From contig CAYHXO010000009.1 of assembly GCA_964360635.1 (NCBI GenBank), positions 3,083 to 67,082 of the forward strand: 64,000 nucleotides of DNA. The letters run 5' to 3'. The notes beneath the pieces are model-generated. The model was not told the DNA's origin and ran no database searches. It saw only the letters and a list, made by a program, of their open reading frames with translations. The translations under genes and the position numbers were made by a program. Source of the stretch: CALRGE01 sp964360635. Its GTDB lineage: Bacteria > Patescibacteriota > Gracilibacteria > UBA1369 > 2-02-FULL-48-14. Shown here piece by piece: positions 33,540 through 41,031 of the stretch (its first letter is position 1; the number at the start of each line of letters is the position of its first letter).

Positions 33540-35774
33540 ATGAAGAAAATCTTCACACTATTTTCAATCCTTATTTTCTTAGTGTTTCCAAATACTGCGT
33601 TTGCGGTCACCGGATCAGTTGCTACATATGAAGGAATAAATGCGCATGCTGATGATGTACTTTTCCACTCTGACAATATGGGTCCGTATTACTCTTTTCT
33701 CGATGAATCCAAAGATAGCACTTCTGACGACACCCTCGTTGCTCTTGATGAAAAAAGTTTTTTTTATGTTGGTTCATACTCTCCATTCGACACAATTTAT
33801 TTTGACGTGACAACTTCAAGTAGTGGATCAAGATCATGCTTCAAAACACTTACTTGTAAACAAGTTGACCTTGAATATTACAATGGGCTAACTGATGCCT
33901 GGGAATCAATAACCTACACCGACAATACGAATAATTTAAAAAAAATCGGTATAAACTCTTTCGAATTCGATTTTCCTGATGCTTGGTATGATTCTTCTAA
34001 TGTAAATATTAAAGTTGGACATAGCACGAGTTATGAATCTGACGAAATGTACTTTGTACGCTTGAAAACGAAGAGTGACGTGAGTTTTTCAAGTTATCTA
34101 TATGTAGCTGAAGTTGCTGTCAGATCATATAATTTAAACTTACTTGTGACTGATGAATTGGGAAATGTGATCAGTGACCTCGAAGAAAGCGATTTTGAAC
34201 TATCAGGTGGAACTTCAAATGATATAGCCGGATTTCTAAATGCCGGAGATGGAATATATAAATTTGCCTTAGACTTAGAGCAAAGTGATGGAAATTACAA
34301 TTTACAAGTGCAAAAAGATGATTTTGTGCACGAGACAGTTGCTACCGGCACAATGTCTTCAACAACTACGGATTCTTGGGCAATACTTGAATATACGCAC
34401 AGAATAAATATTGAAGATGAAAGTGGCGTGGGTTTACTGCCTGATTCGGCTTCGATTGACGGAGTCGCGTGCAAAATAGATGATTCAAGTGTGTTCTGTA
34501 ATGTTCACCCTGCAGATGATGACAGTGCCGGTAATCCAAAATCTGTTGATGTTGTTATAGATGGTGAATCGCATTCAATTGCACTTGCTGATGAAAGAGA
34601 TGATTATGAAGATGTTCAGGTTGTTACAACAGGTGTAATTGAAAGTGCCACTGAGTCTACCAGTAGTTCAAGCACGACTACCGGCAGTATTGAAATAAAC
34701 GTTGAAACAGAGGCAGGTGATGCAATCAAAAGTCTAAGTCAAAGTAGTTTTGAAGTAAGTGGTGGGAGTGACAACAGTATTTACGGCTTCACAAATAATG
34801 CAGATGGTTCATATGAACTTACCCTTGAAACAGGCAGTAATTATACAATCAAAGCTATCTATGACGGCTATGAAAGTAGCTCATTTACAGCCGAAACGGG
34901 AGATACTGAAAGCGTATTGATGAAATTTGCTTATAAGGTAAAAGTTGAAGATGAAGATGGTGATACAATCAGTGGTGGGAATGTAAGAGCCGGTGACGAC
35001 TACGGACTAACCTGTAAGTATATAAGTAGTGGATATTACGGATGTGCCGTGCCACTTTCTGATTCAAATTATAGTTTCCGCGCCGGAAGTTATGGATATT
35101 ATGTTTACAATGGGAATTTTGATTCCGATAGAACAAGCAATGACGACGATCAGCAGATTGAGACTGCAGTTTTAAGTAAAAAATCCTCTTCAACTTCTAC
35201 AGATGGAGAAGATGTTAGTGAAGATTGTAGTTCAAGTTTTGATGACATTTATGGCCATTGGGCCGAGGGTTACATTGAAGAGCTATATTGCCGTGGAGTT
35301 ATAAGCGGTAAAAGTGAAGAAAGTTTCGCACCAAATGACAACATTACTCGTGCCGAATTTTTAAAAATTGCCTTACTAAACGCAGGTTATGATGTTTCAG
35401 GTAGTACAGATTCGGATTTCAGCGATGTTTCAAGTGGAGACTGGTTTTATGAATATGTATCATTCGCGACAGAAAATGAATTTACCGAAGGATATGATGA
35501 CGGTACATTTAAACCTAATGACTCAATAAATCGAGCTGAAGCCATTGTGATACTAATGAGAATAGCTGATGAGAAAATTACTGAAGAATATTCAGGAGAT
35601 GAAGATTTTTCAGATGTAAGCTCAGATGATTGGTTTGCTGAAGCGGTTGGACTTGCTTATGAAACCGGTATAACTGAAGGGTATTCGGACGGTACATTCA
35701 GGCCTGCAAATAATATTAGTCGCGCTGAAGTTGCGGCTATCGCCGTAAGAGCATATTCCGAATTTTATGAATAA
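33540..35774 (+). CDS. Surface protein with duplicated beta domains and three SLH domains
   Basis: 744 residues. Signal peptide MKKIFTLFSILIFLVFPNTAFA. Residues about 24-195 form a beta-rich domain. Two related blocks follow (about 198-375 and 382-545), each starting with a segment like DELGNVISDLEESDFELSGG or EAGDAIKSLSQSSFEVSGG, which shows internal duplication of a carboxypeptidase-regulatory/Ig-like module. SLH domains lie at about residues 566-620, 628-680 and 690-742 (GYDDGTFKPNDSINRAEA and similar). Anchored to the wall by the SLH trio; the front domains may bind ligands. It overlaps the lipoprotein gene by 8 nt. Confidence 0.85.
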   Translation: MKKIFTLFSILIFLVFPNTAFAVTGSVATYEGINAHADDVLFHSDNMGPYYSFLDESKDSTSDDTLVALDEKSFFYVGSYSPFDTIYFDVTTSSSGSRSCFKTLTCKQVDLEYYNGLTDAWESITYTDNTNNLKKIGINSFEFDFPDAWYDSSNVNIKVGHSTSYESDEMYFVRLKTKSDVSFSSYLYVAEVAVRSYNLNLLVTDELGNVISDLEESDFELSGGTSNDIAGFLNAGDGIYKFALDLEQSDGNYNLQVQKDDFVHETVATGTMSSTTTDSWAILEYTHRINIEDESGVGLLPDSASIDGVACKIDDSSVFCNVHPADDDSAGNPKSVDVVIDGESHSIALADERDDYEDVQVVTTGVIESATESTSSSSTTTGSIEINVETEAGDAIKSLSQSSFEVSGGSDNSIYGFTNNADGSYELTLETGSNYTIKAIYDGYESSSFTAETGDTESVLMKFAYKVKVEDEDGDTISGGNVRAGDDYGLTCKYISSGYYGCAVPLSDSNYSFRAGSYGYYVYNGNFDSDRTSNDDDQQIETAVLSKKSSSTSTDGEDVSEDCSSSFDDIYGHWAEGYIEELYCRGVISGKSEESFAPNDNITRAEFLKIALLNAGYDVSGSTDSDFSDVSSGDWFYEYVSFATENEFTEGYDDGTFKPNDSINRAEAIVILMRIADEKITEEYSGDEDFSDVSSDDWFAEAVGLAYETGITEGYSDGTFRPANNISRAEVAAIAVRAYSEFYE

Positions 35775-36531
35775 AAAAAAATTATCCTCACTCCTGTTTT
35801 TATTTCTTGTTTTAAGTTCCTGTCAAAAATCTATGCCTGAAAAAAGCCTTGGCTATAAAATTGACCGCATTTCAAATTCAGAAAATGAATATCTTGATGT
35901 TGATTTTTTCTTATGCAGAAATGATTTGGCACTGGATGAGTCGAATTTTCCTGAAAATACATTGAGCGTTGATTTGCCTGATGAATTTCAAACTGAATCA
36001 ATATATTTGAATGATACACTTTGTGATCAACCAAGATTGCCTCACAGATGTCAGGCGAGTAAAAATGAAACAAAATATACCCTAAAAGTGACATTCAAAA
36101 ATGGAGATTATTTTGAAGAGAATGTGAATTTGACAAGTGTTGCAAATTTGGAGAAACCGGAAATTTCTTTTCCTAATACTGCCCCTGCACAGGAAGCAAA
36201 TTTCAAAATAAGTTTCAAAGATGTGGGTGCAGACAGATATTCTGTGGAAGTAAATTTCTGCAAAGAATATGCTAACGACGGAATCAATCCTTGTTTGGAT
36301 GGCAAAACCTACACCTTGATTAAAGATGAAACTGATCAAATTCACTTTGAAAATGCGGGCCAATTTTTACTTAGTTTAAGCGTAGATAACGGGGTTGTAA
36401 CAATTGAAGATAAAACATTGATGGTTGAATATGAAGAGAGTGTTATTTATTCTGTAAAAGCTGAAATTGATACTCTAAACGAAGATGGCGTAAAGATTCA
36501 TAGGGAGAGTACTGCAGGTGTTAGGTTTTAA
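35767..36531 (+). CDS. Lipoprotein of unknown function
   Basis: 254 residues. Lipobox LFLVLSSCQKS gives a lipidated Cys near residue 19. The remainder is beta-rich with paired cysteines (FFLCRN, TLCDQPRLPHRCQ, VNFCKEYANDGINPCLDG), suggesting disulphides and an extracellular location. Starts inside the end of the SLH gene, so the two are cotranscribed and may act together. Confidence 0.7.
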   Translation: MNKKKLSSLLFLFLVLSSCQKSMPEKSLGYKIDRISNSENEYLDVDFFLCRNDLALDESNFPENTLSVDLPDEFQTESIYLNDTLCDQPRLPHRCQASKNETKYTLKVTFKNGDYFEENVNLTSVANLEKPEISFPNTAPAQEANFKISFKDVGADRYSVEVNFCKEYANDGINPCLDGKTYTLIKDETDQIHFENAGQFLLSLSVDNGVVTIEDKTLMVEYEESVIYSVKAEIDTLNEDGVKIHRESTAGVRF

Positions 36532-36537
36532 ATTAAT

Positions 36538-36565
36538 TTGATTTATTCAAATAAAGATGTATAAT
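36538..36565 (+). promoter_or_regulatory. Promoter of leader-1 / AstE-like gene
   Basis: TTGATT (36538-36543), 16 nt, TATAAT (36560-36565). The start would lie at about 36572, directly in front of the leader ATG at 36573. Confidence 0.55.
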
Positions 36566-36572
36566 CAGGGAT

Positions 36573-36653
36573 ATGAAAAATTCTACTACATTTTTGACCT
36601 TAAATCTTCGCAGACGCGGAACTTTGATTCGGCAGTTGTTCCGGCGTAGTTAA
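36573..36653 (+). CDS. Candidate leader peptide 1 (26 aa)
   Basis: ATG 36573 to TAA 36651-36653. The peptide begins MKNSTTFLTLNLRRRGT and continues LIRQLFRRS. Three Leu and then three Arg codons in a row precede and enter the first arm of a hairpin. It begins at the predicted transcription start (leaderless) and its 3' half overlaps the attenuator stems. Its small size, position and overlap with alternative RNA folds are the evidence. Which amino acid would be sensed (Arg, Leu or Thr) is inference. Confidence 0.45.
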   Translation: MKNSTTFLTLNLRRRGTLIRQLFRRS

Positions 36654-36700
36654 ATTTTCAAAATTATACTTTACATGCTGGCTCAATTGTCCAGCTTTTT
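36614..36700 (+). promoter_or_regulatory. Candidate attenuator 1 (three competing stems)
   Basis: Stem 1:2 pairs ACGCGGAAC (36614-36622) with GTTCCGGCGT (36638-36647), one bulge. Stem 2:3 pairs CCGGCGT (36641-36647) with ATGCTGG (36675-36681). Stem 3:4 is GCTGG (36677-36681) with CCAGC (36691-36695) followed by a run of T, a terminator. The overlap makes 1:2+3:4 and 2:3 exclusive. It lies 27 nt before the AstE-like gene. Confidence 0.55.
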
Positions 36701-36726
36701 TTATTTAATTATTAATTATATATACC

Positions 36727-37644
36727 ATGAAAGACTATAAAAAATTTGAAGGCAAAGGCATAACAATCCAATCTAGCTCACCAAAACCAAATGTCACTGT
36801 TATGGGCGGGATACACGGGAATGAAACCGTTGGAATTGACGTCCTTGAAGCTATTTTGGAAATGATTAATGATTCTAGATTGCAAGTCGGCACTTTAAAT
36901 CTAATAGCAGGAAATCCATCTGCCTTGGAGCAAAATATAAGGTTTATTGAGCAGGATTTAAACAGGTGTTTTGGAGAAATGCCGAAGAATCCAACTCTTG
37001 AGCATAAAAGGGCGGCTGAATTAAAGCCGATTCTAGCTAAGACAGGAATACTCTTAGATATTCATTCGACAATGAAACCCTCAAAAGCATTTATTGCCGC
37101 TCCTGTTCTCAATCATCCTGCTGCTGCAATTCTTCCATACTTAAATATTCCAACAATTGTAAGCGGCCCGGGGCTTTTACCACCTGATGGCACTCCAATT
37201 TATGCTGATACATATGTGAATAGTCAGGGTGGTTTTGGAGTAACAGTCGAATCAGGTTGGAGGGAAGATCCAAATGCAGCTAATATTATTTCTAGTGTAA
37301 AAAAAGCACTCGAATTTATTGGATTATTTGATGAGCAAAAATACCAAAAATTTCTACTATCGCAAAGTCCCCAACATAATGTTGAGTGGACAACATCTGA
37401 CGGCAAAGCAATCGAAATATATCATGCATATAAAAATTTGCTTGCCGGGAAAAATTTCGCTTACGCAAAAGAATTCAACAATTGGGAAGAAGTTAGTGCT
37501 GGCACCCTGATTGCCACTCAAGGCGAAGGCGATGATTTTCTGGAAATTTATGCGCCAGTTGACTCCTATCTCCTTTTTCAAAAGAAAAACGATAGCATTG
37601 TCGTTGGAAATGAAGTATGCGTTCTCGCGGAGAAGATAAAGTAG
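36727..37644 (+). CDS. AstE/AspA-family zinc deacylase
   Basis: 305 residues of the succinylglutamate desuccinylase/aspartoacylase (M14-like) family. Zinc ligands: H and E in GGIHGNETVG (near residue 35) and H in LLDIHSTM (near 115). Other family marks are AGNPSALEQNIRFIEQDLNRCF and the catalytic-type Glu in VTVESGWRED. It removes an acyl group from an N-acyl amino acid or similar. The substrate is not deducible. It is preceded by a candidate leader-peptide attenuator with an Arg-rich segment, which would fit control by amino-acid supply. A hairpin follows. Confidence 0.85.
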   Translation: MKDYKKFEGKGITIQSSSPKPNVTVMGGIHGNETVGIDVLEAILEMINDSRLQVGTLNLIAGNPSALEQNIRFIEQDLNRCFGEMPKNPTLEHKRAAELKPILAKTGILLDIHSTMKPSKAFIAAPVLNHPAAAILPYLNIPTIVSGPGLLPPDGTPIYADTYVNSQGGFGVTVESGWREDPNAANIISSVKKALEFIGLFDEQKYQKFLLSQSPQHNVEWTTSDGKAIEIYHAYKNLLAGKNFAYAKEFNNWEEVSAGTLIATQGEGDDFLEIYAPVDSYLLFQKKNDSIVVGNEVCVLAEKIK

Positions 37645-37651
37645 AGCAAAA

Positions 37652-37677
37652 GGGGTGAGTATAATAATATTCACCCC
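37652..37677 (+). terminator. Hairpin after AstE-like gene
   Basis: GGGGTGA (37652-37658) and TCACCCC (37671-37677) with a 12-nt loop, 8 nt after the stop. The T run is missing, so it may be a weak terminator or an RNA 3'-end stabiliser. Confidence 0.5.
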
Positions 37678-37703
37678 TCCCTTGCTTGACGTGAGCGTAT
37701 AAA

Positions 37704-37732
37704 TTGACTAACAATCTAATTTATGTTAAAAT
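37704..37732 (+). promoter_or_regulatory. Promoter of 37756 gene
   Basis: TTGACT (37704-37709), 17 nt, TAAAAT (37727-37732). The predicted start near 37739 lies downstream of the ATG at 37723, so translation should begin at 37756. Confidence 0.6.
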
Positions 37733-37755
37733 CGACATGTAAACTTACAATAGGT

Positions 37756-39177
37756 ATGAAGCTAGAATTGTCACAACAATTGACTCAAACAACGACTCTA
37801 GAACAAGGCTTGGTTGATGAGGTGAAAACTGCAATGAAAATTTGGGAAACAAAAAAACCAAATAGTTTTTCTATCTCCAAAGATGATCTTATTAGTTTAT
37901 TTAAAAGTGACAAAATCACGCCTGAAAAAATTAAATCTTCATTAACGGATGGAGAAAATCTAAAAGAATTACCAGGTGAATTTGTATTTGTATCAAAAGA
38001 AGAAATGGAAGAGTTGGATCCAGATGAGCAAATTGGATATATAATAGGTAATTTCATTTTTATATCGGAAGATACTCCTGAGGATTACCTCCCATTTGTA
38101 CTGCTAAATCTTAGACTTTTAGCATATTTTTCAGAGGTTGAAGCTAAAAAAAATATTTCAAGGTTTGGGATTGATATTGAAACTCAAAAACACTGGACCG
38201 CTAATACTTTTGACATCATTGTGGCTTCAAAAGCATTCCGAGAAAAGCCTGAAGACTTCATAAATTTTTTAAAGTGGAGAAAGGAGAAAGAAAGAACCGC
38301 ATATTTTGACAGAGTGAACCTAAATGATGCACTTAGTGAATTTATTGATTACAAAAGATATAAAAAAACGACCCATCCAAATGCCAGAAGTAAATGGACA
38401 AGAATGTCATGGAACAAAGGAATGGCACTTTCCGAATTCTCAAGCGAATTGAAAGGGCGGAATAGGAATCAAAATGGAATAAGTAGAGTGGATTTTCAGA
38501 TCATGGAACTATCTAAAGACAAAAATTTTGATCCAAATGCAATGCTTTCATTACTAGAAAGAATTATATCATTGACAGATAAAGATAATATAGAAGTCAC
38601 TGAAAGAACAGTGTCTGGCTTTAGAGTAAAAACTGCCAAGAAATTAAAATTGGATGATAAGGAATTGCTAAAACAAGCATATTTATTAACAGAGCAAAAT
38701 TTACCTGGAGGTCATCTTCTTGAAGAATTAAGAGATACTCCGGATAATTTTATAATTGTTAGACATGCGAGATCAACAGCATCTGCACTTATAGATAGAA
38801 TCAGTTACTTTAGCAGGAAAAAACTTATTTCAGAATTCGGGCCGGGAATAATAGCTAGTTTAAAATCTATATCTGTAGGAAATGGTAACATTGATGAGGA
38901 GAGTAATATTGATGATGGTAGAAATAAACTGGCTTCTGATCTTAAAGAAATTGAAGATCACTTGAAAAGTATTGAGGAAATTGAATTAAAATTCAAAAAA
39001 CTTAGACCAAATGCTCCGGAGGAATTGATACCTCTTTCCATAGTTGAAAATAAGAAAAAATTACTTGAATCAAAAGGAGACATAGCCGATAAAATTATGT
39101 TAATTGACGATCTAAGAACTGAGATTGATTCTATTGGGAAGAAAACAGCAAAATTTATCAACACCTTAGAAACGTAA
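37756..39177 (+). CDS. Unknown protein with RpoN-region-I-like N-terminus
   Basis: 473 residues from ATG 37756. The first residues (MKLELSQQLTQTTTLEQGLV) resemble the glutamine-rich region I of sigma-54 (L.QSQQL..TPQL.Q), but the rest has neither the sigma-54 core-binding domain nor the RpoN box. The body is helical and charged, with probable coiled coils at about residues 385-470 (DLKEIEDHLKSIEEIELKF and DDLRTEIDSIGKK). No membrane segment. Function unknown. The upstream ATG at 37723 is rejected because a good promoter places the mRNA start behind it. Confidence 0.7.
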   Translation: MKLELSQQLTQTTTLEQGLVDEVKTAMKIWETKKPNSFSISKDDLISLFKSDKITPEKIKSSLTDGENLKELPGEFVFVSKEEMEELDPDEQIGYIIGNFIFISEDTPEDYLPFVLLNLRLLAYFSEVEAKKNISRFGIDIETQKHWTANTFDIIVASKAFREKPEDFINFLKWRKEKERTAYFDRVNLNDALSEFIDYKRYKKTTHPNARSKWTRMSWNKGMALSEFSSELKGRNRNQNGISRVDFQIMELSKDKNFDPNAMLSLLERIISLTDKDNIEVTERTVSGFRVKTAKKLKLDDKELLKQAYLLTEQNLPGGHLLEELRDTPDNFIIVRHARSTASALIDRISYFSRKKLISEFGPGIIASLKSISVGNGNIDEESNIDDGRNKLASDLKEIEDHLKSIEEIELKFKKLRPNAPEELIPLSIVENKKKLLESKGDIADKIMLIDDLRTEIDSIGKKTAKFINTLET

Positions 39178-39220
39178 ATTTCTTTGACTTTTTTTGTATG
39201 TTTTTGTAAGCTTCTTTCGT

Positions 39221-39277
39221 ATGAGATTAAATTCATTTTTTAGCGCATTTTATTTCTTCGCAGCAGCGAGGCGCTAA
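39221..39277 (+). CDS. Candidate Phe-rich leader peptide 2 (18 aa)
   Basis: ATG 39221 to TAA 39275-39277; peptide MRLNSFFSAFYFFAAARR with five Phe and one Tyr among residues 6-13. TTGACT (39184-39189), 17 nt, TAAGCT (39207-39212) gives a possible promoter whose start falls next to the ATG. The Phe codons lie just before the GC-rich arm of an antiterminator, as in classical Phe attenuators. Confidence 0.6.
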   Translation: MRLNSFFSAFYFFAAARR

Positions 39278-39335
39278 TGTTATGAACTAAAATCACAAAC
39301 ATTTAAGCCTCGCAAAAGCGGGGATTTTTATTTTT
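39241..39335 (+). promoter_or_regulatory. Phe attenuator 2 (antiterminator/terminator)
   Basis: Arm 1 TAGCGC (39241-39246) pairs with GCGCTA (39271-39276). Arm 2 GCGAGGC (39266-39272) is a perfect complement of arm 3 GCCTCGC (39307-39313). Arm 3 also pairs with GCGGGG (39318-39323) to form a terminator with AAAA loop and a following T-rich tract. A ribosome waiting at the Phe codons would free arm 2. It ends 15 nt before the small ORF at 39350. Confidence 0.7.
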
Positions 39336-39349
39336 ATAACCATATTTTT

Positions 39350-39517
39350 ATGGCAAACCCAGAGACAACACAAGAACCAGTAAGTCAGGAAGTGACTGTG
39401 ACTGCGCCGGCACCTGCTCCTCAAGTTGGAATGGTTCAGGCTCAAGTTATGAAAGATGTAGCAGTAGTAGTTCCTGATTATCCAGTAGATCACAGTAATG
39501 ACGTAGCTAATTGGTAA
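39350..39517 (+). CDS. Small Val/Pro-rich protein 1 (55 aa)
   Basis: ATG 39350, TAA 39515-39517. Begins MANPETTQEPVSQEVTVTAP and ends DHSNDVANW. It contains no Phe, Leu, Ile or Cys and only one Tyr. No membrane segment and no family known. Start (M-x-N-P) and a near C-terminal Asp-Val/Ile-Trp are shared with the ORF at 39647, and both follow a similar attenuator. Confidence 0.5.
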   Translation: MANPETTQEPVSQEVTVTAPAPAPQVGMVQAQVMKDVAVVVPDYPVDHSNDVANW

Positions 39518-39519
39518 TT

Positions 39520-39582
39520 ATGAAAAACTCAAAAAATACATATCTATACTTTTATTTTACCGGCTCGCGGGGCGCCTTTTGA
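39520..39582 (+). CDS. Candidate Tyr/Phe-rich leader peptide 3 (20 aa)
   Basis: ATG 39520, two bases after the stop of the previous small ORF, to TGA 39580-39582. Peptide MKNSKNTYLYFYFTGSRGAF: Tyr-Leu-Tyr-Phe-Tyr-Phe is placed immediately before the GC-rich arm. It starts MKNS as leader 1 does. Confidence 0.6.
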   Translation: MKNSKNTYLYFYFTGSRGAF

Positions 39583-39632
39583 CTTAGATTTTCAAAAGAC
39601 CTGCCCTGCTAATTGCGGGGCTTTTTATTTTT
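39567..39632 (+). promoter_or_regulatory. Tyr/Phe attenuator 3
   Basis: GCGGGGC occurs twice, at 39567-39573 and 39615-39621. Both can pair with GCCCTGC (39603-39609), once as antiterminator and once as terminator (loop TAATT) followed by TTTTTATTTTTT. A further stem CTTTTGA (39576-39582) with TCAAAAG (39592-39598) lies between. It ends 15 nt before the ORF at 39647. Confidence 0.7.
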
Positions 39633-39646
39633 TACCTTAAAATTAT

Positions 39647-39817
39647 ATGGAAAACCCAAAAAATGATAAAGGATTGGTTAATCTATCTGAACTTGTTGCA
39701 GTTCGTGAAATGGCTACGGGGATAGTCGAGCACGTTGATAGAGTTGAATCAACGGTAGATTCAAGAGTGAAATCAGTTAGATCTGAAGTACAGATGGTGG
39801 ATATTTGGGGTGATTGA
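39647..39817 (+). CDS. Small Val-rich protein 2 (56 aa)
   Basis: ATG 39647, TGA 39815-39817. Starts MENPKNDKGLVNLSELVAV, then a helix-like heptad part (EHVDRVESTVDSRVKSVRSE) and ends DIWGD. It has no Phe, Tyr or Cys. Possible small coiled coil. No family known. It is followed by the L10 leader. Confidence 0.5.
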   Translation: MENPKNDKGLVNLSELVAVREMATGIVEHVDRVESTVDSRVKSVRSEVQMVDIWGD

Positions 39818-39871
39818 TCAGCCGAGAGATCAATTCAACTTTACAAATCTAGAAAAGCTCAGTAGAGTGCA

Positions 39872-39975
39872 TGTGCGTCGTAGACAGCTGGCAACTCCAT
39901 CAGGAGTAATAAGACCCGCCGAGATGAACAAATCTTAATATTTGTATCTCAACGCGCAAGCTTGAGAGCTTTTAT
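39872..39975 (+). ncRNA. Ribosomal protein L10 leader
   Basis: GTAGACAGC (39880-39888), hairpin ACTCC/GGAGT (39894-39907), then AATAAGACCCGCCGAGATG match the L10-binding leader known from rplJ operons in many bacteria (AGACAGC ... CCUGCCGAG). A second hairpin ACAAAT/ATTTGT (39928-39945) and a terminator-like one, TCTCAA/TTGAGA (39947-39967) followed by GCTTTTAT, complete it. L10 (with L12) should bind it and repress its own operon. Confidence 0.75.
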
Positions 39976-40022
39976 AAGGTCGACCTCAACTTAAAAAGGA
40001 CAATACGTTAATAAATTAAACT

Positions 40023-40553
40023 ATGGCAGTTACAAGACTACAGAAGGAAGAAAGTCTCGTGGAACTTAAAGAGAAGTTCGCAAAAGCTAAGTCGGTTGCC
40101 TTTGGGCAATATGCCGGCATGAGCGTTGAACAGATCTCTGCTATGAGAAAAGAAATGCGATTGGCTAATGTTGAATTCAAAGTTGCAAAGAAAACTTTGA
40201 TGAAAATTGCAGCTAAAGAAAACGGCGTAGAGGTTTCAGACGATTTAATGCCTGGAACAATCGCGGCTATTTTCTCTTATGGCGATCAGGTTTCCGGACC
40301 AAAAATCGTTAGTAAGTTCGCGAAAAAAATCGAGGTTTTGAAACTCGTTGGAGGAATCATGGACGGTAAAGTATTAAGCATGAAAGACGTTAAAGCGCTT
40401 GCTGATCTTCCATCAAAAGAAGAACTTCTTGCGAAATTTATGTCTATGCTTGTTTCACCTCTTCGAAACTTTCATGGAGCAATTTCATCTCCTCTCGCTT
40501 CATTTGCCCGAACTACTCAGGCTTATGCAGATAAACAGTCACGCGTAGCGTGA
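40023..40553 (+). CDS. rplJ: 50S ribosomal protein L10
   Basis: 176 residues of the stalk base protein. Typical features are VELKEKFAKAKSVAFGQYAGMSVEQISAMRKEMR, VEFKVAKKTLMKIAA, and IEVLKLVGGIMDGKVLSMKDVKALADLPSKEELLAKF. The C-terminal helix that binds L12 dimers is present. The upstream L10 leader suggests autogenous control. Confidence 0.95.
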   Translation: MAVTRLQKEESLVELKEKFAKAKSVAFGQYAGMSVEQISAMRKEMRLANVEFKVAKKTLMKIAAKENGVEVSDDLMPGTIAAIFSYGDQVSGPKIVSKFAKKIEVLKLVGGIMDGKVLSMKDVKALADLPSKEELLAKFMSMLVSPLRNFHGAISSPLASFARTTQAYADKQSRVA

Positions 40554-40559
40554 GCATTA

Positions 40560-40576
40560 GGCCCTAAGCAGGGGCC
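40560..40576 (+). other. Hairpin between rplJ and rplL
   Basis: GGCCCT (40560-40565) with AGGGGCC (40570-40576), no T run. A possible processing or transcript-balance element in the rplJ-rplL mRNA. Confidence 0.4.
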
Positions 40577-40608
40577 GCAATACATCTTAAATTATAACCC
40601 CTTATAAA

Positions 40609-41016
40609 ATGTCAGACGAAGCTACAAAAATCGAGCTTAACAAGGAAGAAATGGCCGTTATTGAGGCCCTTGAAAAGCTAAACATCGTTTCAGTTAACAA
40701 TGTTGTAAAATACATGGAAGCTGAATACGGAATTTCAGCAGCCCCAGCAATGGGAATGATGATGCCAGCAGCTGGAGGTGCAGCAGCAGGTGAAGCCGTT
40801 GAAGAAAAGACTGCATTCACAGTTCAGCTTAAAGATGCTGGAGCTATGAAGATCGGAGTTATCAAATCTGTAAGAGAACTTACAGGTCTTGGTCTAAAGG
40901 AAGCTAAGGACATCGTTGACCAGAACGGAAAAGTTATGGAAAACGTGGACAAAGCTAAAGCTGAAGAAGCTAAGAAAGCTTTGGAAGCAGCAGGAGCTAA
41001 GGTTGAGCTATTGTAA
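40609..41016 (+). CDS. rplL: 50S ribosomal protein L7/L12
   Basis: 135 residues. N-terminal dimer domain (NKEEMAVIEALEKLNIVSVNNVVKYME), Ala/Gly/Met hinge (MGMMMPAAGGAAAGE) and C-terminal factor-binding domain (KIGVIKSVRELTGLGLKEAKDIV, ending AAGAKVELL). Recruits translation factors. A strong terminator follows. Confidence 0.96.
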   Translation: MSDEATKIELNKEEMAVIEALEKLNIVSVNNVVKYMEAEYGISAAPAMGMMMPAAGGAAAGEAVEEKTAFTVQLKDAGAMKIGVIKSVRELTGLGLKEAKDIVDQNGKVMENVDKAKAEEAKKALEAAGAKVELL

Positions 41017-41031
41017 TTTAGTCTCAAATTT

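Noticed and set aside
37723..37755. ATG 37723 as start of the unknown gene
   Set aside because: It overlaps the promoter -10 area; predicted mRNA starts after it.
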